From Candidatus Izemoplasma sp. (GTDB lineage Bacteria; Bacillota_I; Bacilli_A; Izemoplasmatales; Izemoplasmataceae), in NCBI GenBank assembly GCA_007132145.1, contig SLPE01000194.1, positions 1 to 5,428 on the forward strand: a stretch of DNA of 5,428 nt, written 5' to 3'. A model generated the notes under the pieces. The model did no database searches. It saw only the letters and a list, made by a program, of their open reading frames with translations, and was not told where the DNA came from. Below, piece after piece: positions 1 through 4,752 of this stretch. The first letter of the stretch is position 1; each line of letters starts with the position of its first letter. A program made the translations under genes and the position numbers.

Positions 1-539
1 GTATCCCCACTCGCTTGGCGGGTTGCCAAAAATGAAAAGAACATAAATAAGATGGGCAACTCAAAGGCGCGAATGCGCAAATATGACACACTGTTTTGAT
101 ACACAAATTGATCCGCACCACCGGCATCTAATCCCATGGTGCTTATTATTAGTGGCGCACCAAAAAAAGATACGACCATTAACGCACCACCAAGTATTAA
201 GGCTAATACCAACAGTTGCGAGGCATACTTACGGGCATCTTCAACATGGTTAGAACCGAGAAATTGACTGATTAATGCCGTCCCAGCCATACTCATCCCC
301 ATACCGAGTGCTAAAAAGGTAAAGACAACCGGAAAAGTAAGTTGAATCGCTGCCACGGCATTGGTTCCTTCACCCTGAATACGACCGACAAAAAACATAT
401 CAATAATATCGTGAAACGTCTTTAAAAAATTGTTCAACATCAAAGGAATCGCCAAAATGACGAGTCCTTTGTAGATGTTCTTGTCTTTGAGGATGAGATA
501 GCGTTTCTTGTCGTCTTTGGTCACTTTTTTCACCGCCAT
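1..539 (-). CDS. MATE family multidrug/cation efflux transporter, N-terminal part (runs off the left edge)
   Basis: I translated this strand by hand: 179 uninterrupted codons from an ATG at 539 down to the window edge. A basic cytosolic head (residues 1-20) is followed by hydrophobic helices at roughly 23-42, 60-90, 104-133 and 158-172. Family-typical MATE stretches are visible: DIIDMFFVGRIQGEGTNAVA (44-63), the small-residue-rich helix ending GTALISQFLGS, and RQASGDT at 174-180, which matches the MATE signature around RQA.GD. MATE proteins export drugs or metabolites across the inner membrane using Na+ or H+ gradients; the substrate cannot be read here. About the first 40% of a usual ~450-residue protein is present. 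There is no ribosome site before the ATG, and a -10 box ends only five bases upstream, so the mRNA may be leaderless. The gene is AT-richer, with TTA and ATA codons, unlike its neighbours. The family call is firm; the subfamily is unknown. Confidence 0.93.
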   Translation of the reverse strand, partial: MAVKKVTKDDKKRYLILKDKNIYKGLVILAIPLMLNNFLKTFHDIIDMFFVGRIQGEGTNAVAAIQLTFPVVFTFLALGMGMSMAGTALISQFLGSNHVEDARKYASQLLVLALILGGALMVVSFFGAPLIISTMGLDAGGADQFVYQNSVSYLRIRAFELPILFMFFSFLATRQASGD

Positions 540-544
540 GTGCC

Positions 545-553
545 ATTATAGCA
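545..553 (-). promoter_or_regulatory. Extended -10 promoter of the MATE gene
   Basis: On the minus strand this reads TGCTATAAT, a perfect -10 hexamer with the TGN extension. No convincing -35 lies 17 bases upstream. The expected transcription start falls on or next to the A of the MATE ATG at 539, leaving no room for a leader. The box overlaps an in-frame TAA just upstream, so the coding region cannot start further upstream. Confidence 0.7.
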
Positions 554-593
554 CATTCACGAGAAAAATAGTTCGTATAAACCTAACTTTTTC

Positions 594-624
594 AAAAAAA
601 AGAAAAAGACCGCTACTGCGGTCT
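594..624 (-). terminator. Rho-independent terminator of the THUMP methyltransferase gene, overlapping its stop codon
   Basis: A 7-bp stem (607-613 with 618-624) and a TACT loop are followed on the minus strand by TTTTC and then eight T. The methyltransferase TAG stop (613-615) lies inside the hairpin, so the last codons form one arm. This separates the gene from the MATE gene downstream on the same strand, which has its own promoter. Confidence 0.85.
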
Positions 625-1734
625 CGGTCCATAATACTGATAATATCTCGACTTCACGTTTCCGTTGAAAATCACCCGCGTCTTGTTCGCTTGTTTCTTC
701 ATGATTTTTTCAATGCCCGGATAGGCACTCAGAAGATAGAGCGAGTAATCCGGATGCCGGCGATACATTTGTGCAATCGATCGATAGATCGTTTCTGCGG
801 CCGTATCCGTTTCCAAACGCAAAGCGTACGGCGGATTCGTGATGACGATGCCGTATCGCGCTTCGAAATGCCGCTCAGAAAAGGGAACGGTCTCGAAACG
901 AATGAAGGCGTCGACACCCGCTCTGCGCGCATTGTCTTGCGCGTGCTTCACGACATCGTCGTCGATGTCGCTCGCTTCGATGACGGTGATACCGTCCATA
1001 TCGATAGCTTTCATCAACGTTCGACGGACATGACTAAACGTCTCTGAATCATACCAAGGCAACGCCTGAAAAGCGAAACCGCGGTCGAGATTCGGAGCGA
1101 TGTTCGCGGCGATCATCGCGGCTTCGATCGGAATGGTGCCCGAGCCGCAAAACGGGTCGTACAGGTGTCGCCCTTTCTCATAAAAGCTCAGAAGGACCAA
1201 CGCCGCCCCCAAGGTTTCCTTGATCGGCGCTTCGCCTTGCGCTTGTCGATAGCCCCGCTTGTGCAGACCTTCGCCGCTCGTGTCGAGCCAGATTTCGCAG
1301 ATGTCGTCTTTCAACTGTACGGTCAACACGTAGCGGGAACCGGTTTCGCTAAAGACATGTCCGGGGCGATGTTCTTGAAACTTGCGAATGAGCGCCTTCT
1401 TCGCGATCGCTTGGATATCGCGCAAACTGAAGAGTTTCGAAGCGACACTCTTCGCGTGGACTTCGTATCTTCCCCTATCATCGAGATGCTGGTGCCAGGG
1501 AACCGAGGCGACGTGTTCGAAAAGCGCATCGAACGTTTCCGTTCGGGCACGTGAAAGCACCAAATGAATGCGTTCCGCCGTTCGCAAGGCCATGTTCGCC
1601 TTGTATAGGGCATCGGCATCGCCTGTGAAATAGATGCGTCCGTTCGTCCGTTTCGTCATGTTGAAACCATGCGTGAGCATTTCCCGACGCAAAACGGCTT
1701 CGATGCCGAATGCGCATGTTGCGACCATTTCCAT
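613..1734 (-). CDS. THUMP domain class I SAM-dependent RNA methyltransferase (YpsC/RlmL-N type, probable 23S rRNA guanine-N2)
   Basis: This 373-residue protein has the order seen in YpsC and the N-terminal half of RlmL. A small N-terminal domain (MEMVATCAFGIEAVLRREM) leads into a THUMP RNA-binding region at about 45-155. The link signature GLHKRGYR (156-163) precedes APIKETL. The Rossmann methyltransferase domain carries SAM-binding motif I, DPFCGSGT (193-200), and the base-amine catalytic motif TNPPY (299-303). Family members methylate the N2 amine of guanine in RNA, and RlmL makes m2G2445 of 23S rRNA; the exact target here is inferred. I chose the ATG at 1734 because AGAGGTG sits six bases upstream. 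The frame stays open for 44 more codons to 1866, but that stretch runs through the promoter and is not family-like. The gene appears to be transcribed alone, divergent from the sigma operon. The length is normal and all key motifs are present. Confidence 0.93.
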   Translation of the reverse strand: MEMVATCAFGIEAVLRREMLTHGFNMTKRTNGRIYFTGDADALYKANMALRTAERIHLVLSRARTETFDALFEHVASVPWHQHLDDRGRYEVHAKSVASKLFSLRDIQAIAKKALIRKFQEHRPGHVFSETGSRYVLTVQLKDDICEIWLDTSGEGLHKRGYRQAQGEAPIKETLGAALVLLSFYEKGRHLYDPFCGSGTIPIEAAMIAANIAPNLDRGFAFQALPWYDSETFSHVRRTLMKAIDMDGITVIEASDIDDDVVKHAQDNARRAGVDAFIRFETVPFSERHFEARYGIVITNPPYALRLETDTAAETIYRSIAQMYRRHPDYSLYLLSAYPGIEKIMKKQANKTRVIFNGNVKSRYYQYYGPRPQ

Positions 1735-1740
1735 AGTGAA

Positions 1741-1747
1741 CACCTCT
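1741..1747 (-). promoter_or_regulatory. Ribosome binding site deciding the methyltransferase start
   Basis: AGAGGTG on the minus strand lies six bases before the ATG at 1734. It rules in this start over the longer open frame reaching 1866, which would include promoter sequence. Confidence 0.8.
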
Positions 1748-1752
1748 GACTC

Positions 1753-1761
1753 ATTGTAACA
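1753..1761 (-). promoter_or_regulatory. Extended -10 promoter of the methyltransferase gene
   Basis: The minus strand reads TGTTACAAT, a good -10 (TACAAT) with TGN extension. The predicted transcript starts near 1746, giving a very short leader holding little more than the ribosome site. No good -35 is visible. It overlaps the candidate ECF -35 read on the other strand at 1755-1760. Confidence 0.55.
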
Positions 1762-1781
1762 CGAAATGCAATGGATGCGTA
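1755..1781 (+). promoter_or_regulatory. Candidate ECF-type promoter for the sigma/anti-sigma operon
   Basis: TGTAAC (1755-1760), a 17-base spacer and CGTA (1778-1781) resemble Bacillus ECF promoters, whose -35 carries an AAC core and whose -10 is CGTA or CGTC. ECF sigma factors usually activate their own operon, which makes the position reasonable. The leader to the GTG at 1906 would be about 115 bases. A short motif like this can occur by chance, so this is inference. Confidence 0.35.
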
Positions 1782-1818
1782 AGGTTGAATGGTTCGTCCG
1801 AGTCGAAGGCGTGCATTG

Positions 1819-1827
1819 TGTTATAAT
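1819..1827 (+). promoter_or_regulatory. Extended -10 promoter, housekeeping type, for the sigma operon
   Basis: TGTTATAAT gives a perfect TATAAT with the TGN extension and no clear -35 at 17 bases. Transcription would start near 1834, leaving a leader of about 70 bases before the GTG at 1906. It could supply basal expression beside the ECF-type site upstream. Confidence 0.6.
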
Positions 1828-1894
1828 GAATTCAAAGAACTCGACCAATAAAAAAGCCGATTTCATTGTTTATAAGGTGAGACGGCTATCGATT

Positions 1895-1901
1895 GGGGTG
1901 G
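1895..1901 (+). promoter_or_regulatory. Ribosome binding site of the ECF sigma gene
   Basis: GGGGTGG ends four bases before the GTG at 1906. It supports GTG as the start. In that frame a TAA at 1873-1875 closes the way upstream, and no other start codon lies between. Confidence 0.65.
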
Positions 1902-1905
1902 CACA

Positions 1906-2436
1906 GTGGACAATCATGAACTCGAAATCGCCGTCAAACGCTTTTCCGAAGGCGATGGGCAATACTTCGACATCATCTACGATGAAACGAAGACCCACGT
2001 CTACTATACCATTTTGTGCATCGTCAAAAATCCGGCCGACGCCGAGGATTTGATGCAAGACACGTATTTGAAGATGGTCGAGTCGCTTCCCCGTTATCGT
2101 GGACAAAACGCGTTTCGGGGCTGGCTCACGACCATTGCGAGAAATCTCTCTTTGAACGCCTTGAAACGCCGCCGCCGGGAACTGCCGACGGCACCCGAGG
2201 AATCGGTTTTGCAGTTCGAACAGACCCAGGCCACGCAAGAGGAAAGCAGTGTATTGCATGAACTTCTCGACGTACTCTCGGACGACGAGAAACAAGTCGT
2301 CATCCGTCATGTCGTTCTCGAGCACAAACACAAGGACATCGCGAAAGACATGAAAAAACCGTTGGGGACGATTACATGGATGTACCAGAACGCGCTCAAG
2401 AAGATGCGAAAGAAAGCGGGTGAAGACGATGCGTGA
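1906..2436 (+). CDS. ECF-family RNA polymerase sigma factor
   Basis: The 176-residue protein has only the two domains typical of extracytoplasmic-function sigma factors. Sigma-2 spans about 15-90, with the core-binding signature DAEDLMQDTYLKM (45-57) and the -10-recognition stretch FRGWLTTIARNLSLNALKRR (70-89). A variable acidic linker follows at about 93-115. Sigma-4 spans about 116-172, with a helix-turn-helix around HKDIAKDMKKPLGTITWMYQ (142-161) that would read the -35. There is no C-terminal extension. It directs RNA polymerase to a regulon that cannot be read from this window. It starts with GTG and overlaps the next gene, an RsgI-like membrane protein, by 8 bp, the classic arrangement of a sigma factor with its membrane anti-sigma. 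Classical SigI, the usual partner of RsgI, has a different architecture, so this is not SigI. The ECF group number is not assigned. Confidence 0.95.
   Translation: MDNHELEIAVKRFSEGDGQYFDIIYDETKTHVYYTILCIVKNPADAEDLMQDTYLKMVESLPRYRGQNAFRGWLTTIARNLSLNALKRRRRELPTAPEESVLQFEQTQATQEESSVLHELLDVLSDDEKQVVIRHVVLEHKHKDIAKDMKKPLGTITWMYQNALKKMRKKAGEDDA
2418..2423 (+). promoter_or_regulatory. Ribosome binding site deciding the anti-sigma start
   Basis: GGGTGA, inside the end of the sigma gene, ends five bases before the ATG at 2429. The GTG at 2420, which is in frame, overlaps this site and lacks a good site of its own, so I prefer the ATG. Confidence 0.55.
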
Positions 2437-3676
2437 AGAGCAACTGAAAAAGTGGATCAGGCAAGCCGCGGAAAAGGATGTTCCGGATTTGAAACAGCGC
2501 ATCAAGAAAGACCCGCGTTTCATACACAAGCCGGCGCGGTCGTTCCGTTTTCCGTCGCTCAGGCCGATGCGTGTCTTGACGTATGCGTTGGCCGCGGTCG
2601 TCGTCGTTGCCCTGCTGTATACGGGCTTGCGAACCGAAGACGAAGTCCACGCGACGATCCATTTGAGTTACAACCCGGCGGTCGCCATCGATGTCGACGA
2701 ACAATGGAAGGTGCTGGGAATCATCCCCTTCAATGCCGATGCCGAAGCTTTGTTGGCGTCGCTTCCCGCGATGCGCGGAAAGAGTTTCGACGATGCCTTC
2801 GATCGTCTTTCGGAAGAAGCGCTCGCCGCCGGCTACATCGAAGCGGGAGCCCAAATCACGATCGCCATGGAACGCGTCAAGGGCGACGAGACGTCGTTGA
2901 GAGAGCATGTCGAGAACCGTGTCCGGGATCATGGATTTCATCCCCTCGTCGAAAGTCTCATAGATATCCGTGAAGACGCTTCCGAGCGAGCGAGGGACAG
3001 AGGCATCGGCCTGCCCGCGATGGTGCTCATCGACCGAATCATCGAACGTGAACCCGAGAAGCACGACGTCGAAGACCTCATCACGAAGCGGCTTCCGGAA
3101 CTGCGGGAGATCTTGCGGGACGTCGAGACGCCAGACGCCGACATGTATGCGAAAGTGCATCTGAGTTACAACCCCGCTTTCGCGCTCTCTCTCGATAGGA
3201 ACCGGAAGGTGTTGGATGTCGTGGCATCCAATGCGAAGGCCATGGCGATTGTGCAAACGCTTCCGTCACTGCGCGGTGAACACTTAGACGATGTTTTTGA
3301 AAGATTGACCGACGCGGCATCACCGCCATCCGATGTCGATGCGACACAAGGCGAGATCACCTTCGCCATCGAAATGTTCCAAGCCGAGGGTGACGTCTCG
3401 GAACTGAAAGGTCACCTCGAAAGATTGATCAAAGGTCGAGGCTTCATCCCCGTTTACCAAGACCTTCAAGACGCGCCTTCAGACCTCGCTTCAAGGGCGG
3501 AAGACAGAAACATCGGCTTGCCGGCGATGGCGCTCATCGATCGTATCGTCGAACGACAGCCGGAAAGGTACGATGTCGACGATCTCATCGAAAAGAGGTT
3601 GTCAGAACTGCGAAGCATCTTGCAAAGCCTCGATGACGAAACACGTCCTGACACAGATACGGGTATCGACGATTGA
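2429..3676 (+). CDS. RsgI-like transmembrane anti-sigma factor with a duplicated extracytoplasmic sensor
   Basis: This 415-residue protein is probably the membrane anchor and inhibitor of the ECF sigma factor encoded just upstream. A basic, helical cytosolic head (1-47) would hold the sigma factor. One hydrophobic helix (about 48-67) crosses the membrane, leaving residues 68-415 outside. The outer part is two tandem repeats, 75-230 and 241-400. Each begins with a motif typical of the RsgI middle domain, HLSYNPA, then a KVL strand, and ends in a conserved helical block around IGLPAM.LIDRI. Asn-Pro pairs at 82-83 and 248-249 match the place where RsgI proteins are known to self-cleave. There is no zinc-binding HxxxCxxC head and no recognisable RsgI_N domain. 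The last ~15 residues are very acidic. The ATG overlaps the sigma stop in ATGCGTGA, suggesting coupled translation; an in-frame GTG at 2420 would add three residues. The role is inferred from topology, repeat motif and gene order. Confidence 0.85.
   Translation: MREEQLKKWIRQAAEKDVPDLKQRIKKDPRFIHKPARSFRFPSLRPMRVLTYALAAVVVVALLYTGLRTEDEVHATIHLSYNPAVAIDVDEQWKVLGIIPFNADAEALLASLPAMRGKSFDDAFDRLSEEALAAGYIEAGAQITIAMERVKGDETSLREHVENRVRDHGFHPLVESLIDIREDASERARDRGIGLPAMVLIDRIIEREPEKHDVEDLITKRLPELREILRDVETPDADMYAKVHLSYNPAFALSLDRNRKVLDVVASNAKAMAIVQTLPSLRGEHLDDVFERLTDAASPPSDVDATQGEITFAIEMFQAEGDVSELKGHLERLIKGRGFIPVYQDLQDAPSDLASRAEDRNIGLPAMALIDRIVERQPERYDVDDLIEKRLSELRSILQSLDDETRPDTDTGIDD
2651..3118 (+). repeat. 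Coding tandem repeat, copy 1 (RsgI middle-like module plus helical block)
   Basis: This encodes residues 75-230 of the anti-sigma protein. The HLSYNPA motif is at its start and the GIGLPAMVLIDRIIE block near its end. In a hand alignment with copy 2, the first 57 residues match at 27 positions and the 42-residue terminal block at 31. The match is also visible in the DNA, for instance around the shared TGAGTTACAACCC. Confidence 0.85.
3149..3628 (+). repeat. Coding tandem repeat, copy 2
   Basis: This encodes residues 241-400 of the same protein. It keeps HLSYNPA and NIGLPAMALIDRIVE. The segment after the first helix (about 296-309) differs from copy 1: it is rich in Ser, Pro and Asp and looks like a loop. 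The divergence points to an old duplication, not a recent one or an assembly artefact. Confidence 0.85.
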
Positions 3677-3679
3677 ATG

Positions 3680-3709
3680 AAAAAGGCACTTCACCTGAGC
3701 GGGAAGTGC
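3680..3709 (-). terminator. Probable distal terminator for the SDR gene
   Basis: A 7-bp stem (3686-3692 with 3703-3709) and a 10-base loop are followed on the minus strand by C and then five T. On the plus strand no T-run follows. It sits about 70 bases beyond the SDR stop and just after the anti-sigma stop, so it could catch transcripts that read through the larger hairpin at 3742-3778. Confidence 0.5.
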
Positions 3710-3741
3710 GCGTATCTTGAAACATGATATGGATAAGGGAC

Positions 3742-3778
3742 AACCCCTCCTTGGTCACCGAAGACAAGGAGGGGTTTT
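3742..3778 (+). terminator. Strong hairpin terminator between convergent genes, probably bidirectional
   Basis: A 12-bp perfect stem (3742-3753 with 3765-3776) rich in G-C and an 11-base loop end in TTTT on the plus strand, which ends the sigma/anti-sigma operon. The arms' AA/TT ends make it usable from the other side too, although the minus-strand T-run is only two bases. The SDR stop codon (3778-3780) abuts it. Confidence 0.8.
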
Positions 3779-4617
3779 CATGCGCGGTAAGGTGCGAGGT
3801 CGAAGAGCGTCCTTTCGAACAAGATGTCCTGGTTCTCCTTAGAGCGTGCCGCCTTGGAGCTCGGGTGTTCTTCAACGTTGAAAAAATAGAGGCCGCCGGG
3901 TCCGGGGGTTGCGTATGTAAGATAGTCGAACGTCGGTATCGTCGCTTCCGGGGTAAGCCCGTGACGCGTGAAGCGACGCCATACCCAACCGTAAAATCGC
4001 GAGACGCCCTTCGTGCCGATCGCGGTCTTGACCCGGCCGGGGTGAACGACGTAATGTGCGATCGGCAGATGGCTGAAATGCCTTCTGCATGAAGCGGCGA
4101 ACAAAAGGTTGTAAAGTTTCGTGCGCATGTAGGCGCTCAAAGCGTGATAGCGGGTTTCGATGGCGATATCGCGCGGATGGAAACGGGCCCATTTGTGAGC
4201 GTTGCTGCCGGTCGTGATGACGGTCCCTTCGGCTTTCGTCAGCTCATCAAGGAGTTCCAAGGAGAAATAGGCGACGGCGAGATGGTTGACCTGATACTGC
4301 AATTCGAAACCGTCTTCGGTCAATATCTTCTTGTGCGGCACGATGGCGGCGTTGTTGATGAGGGTGTCCAATCCGTCTGCACACGCCACCTTCAGGCGGT
4401 CCCGCGCGTCGCGCATCGAGGCGAACGACGCGAAATCACACGTGATGAACTCGGGAGCGGGGGCCCCGTCGGGTATTTCCAGACTGTTGTTCAGCGCTTC
4501 AAGCAGCCCTGGGTTTCTCGCAATGCCGATGACGCGCTCGCCACGCGAGACGTAATGGGCGGTCAGTGCTTTTCCGATGCCGCTGCTCACGCCGGTGATC
4601 ACGATGGTCTTGGCGAT
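3778..4617 (-). CDS. Short-chain dehydrogenase/reductase (SDR), apparently starting at ATC
   Basis: This is a classical SDR of 279 residues, an NAD(P)-dependent oxidoreductase with a Rossmann fold. Counting from the ATC: nucleotide-binding TGVSSGIG (8-15), Arg34 after strand 2 (suggests NADP(H)), Asp61, NNAA (88-91), catalytic Asn111, Ser138 in TTGSNAH, the YMRTK pair Tyr163/Lys167, and HPGRVKT (192-198). The Ser-x-Ala-His context and HPG.V.T resemble the retinol dehydrogenase/WWOX-like branch, but the substrate is unknown. The only conventional start near the N-terminus is GTG at 4602, which lies 22 bases beyond the ribosome site and cuts into the first beta strand. The ATC at 4617 lies seven bases after GGAAGGAG and yields MAKTIVITG, the usual family start. 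An AUC start, a mutated start or a base error are all possible. The gene has its own promoter and is divergent from the DUF554 gene. Confidence 0.92.
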   Translation of the reverse strand: MAKTIVITGVSSGIGKALTAHYVSRGERVIGIARNPGLLEALNNSLEIPDGAPAPEFITCDFASFASMRDARDRLKVACADGLDTLINNAAIVPHKKILTEDGFELQYQVNHLAVAYFSLELLDELTKAEGTVITTGSNAHKWARFHPRDIAIETRYHALSAYMRTKLYNLLFAASCRRHFSHLPIAHYVVHPGRVKTAIGTKGVSRFYGWVWRRFTRHGLTPEATIPTFDYLTYATPGPGGLYFFNVEEHPSSKAARSKENQDILFERTLFDLAPYRA

Positions 4618-4624
4618 GGTATCG

Positions 4625-4632
4625 CTCCTTCC
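4625..4632 (-). promoter_or_regulatory. Ribosome binding site pointing to an ATC start of the SDR gene
   Basis: GGAAGGAG on the minus strand is one of the best ribosome sites in the window. Seven bases after it, in the SDR frame, stands ATC (4617-4615). No ATG, GTG or TTG in that frame is at a workable distance; the nearest, the GTG at 4602, is 22 bases away. Confidence 0.75.
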
Positions 4633-4658
4633 GTTGTCGGTGCATTCATCCGTCTTTG

Positions 4659-4687
4659 ATTATAGCATGGAGGCGGTCGTTTGTTCA
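4659..4687 (-). promoter_or_regulatory. Promoter of the SDR gene
   Basis: On the minus strand TGAACA (-35, 4 of 6 matches) is followed by a 17-base spacer and TATAAT with a TGC extension. The predicted start near 4652 gives a leader of about 35 bases containing the ribosome site. Confidence 0.7.
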
Positions 4688-4695
4688 TGATTAAC

Positions 4696-4724
4696 TTTAC
4701 TTAAGACCCGCCATTCTGTATAAT
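4696..4724 (+). promoter_or_regulatory. Promoter of the DUF554 gene
   Basis: TTTACT (4 of 6 matches to the -35), a 17-base spacer and a perfect TATAAT at 4719-4724. The predicted start near 4731 lies just before the ribosome site. It stands back to back with the SDR promoter, with only eight bases between the two -35 boxes. Confidence 0.7.
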
Positions 4725-4737
4725 TGATAAAGTCTAC

Positions 4738-4747
4738 GGAAGGAGGT
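4738..4747 (+). promoter_or_regulatory. Ribosome binding site of the DUF554 gene
   Basis: GGAAGGAGGT is a near-perfect anti-SD complement five bases before the ATG at 4753, fixing that start. Confidence 0.85.
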
Positions 4748-4752
4748 CCGCC

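Noticed and set aside
508..1047. 179-codon open frame on the plus strand opposite the MATE start and the methyltransferase gene
   Set aside because: It is antisense to two genes with clear family motifs, its protein is Arg/His-rich without recognisable motifs, and it has no ribosome site.
1735..1866. 44-codon N-terminal extension of the methyltransferase
   Set aside because: It reads through the promoter, has no family similarity, and a good ribosome site precedes the internal ATG at 1734.
1855..1887. Possible riboswitch or leader hairpin (AGCCG with CGGCT) before the sigma gene
   Set aside because: There are only five paired bases around a 23-base loop and no recognisable riboswitch consensus.
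2396..3256. 286-codon open frame on the minus strand opposite the anti-sigma gene
   Set aside because: Long antisense frames are common opposite GC-rich coding DNA. The plus-strand product has a sensible membrane topology and internal repeats; this one has none.
2651..3628. The repeated sequence as a mobile or recent tandem duplication
   Set aside because: The copies are diverged at most third positions and at many residues, stay in frame, and lie within one protein, so this is an old domain duplication.
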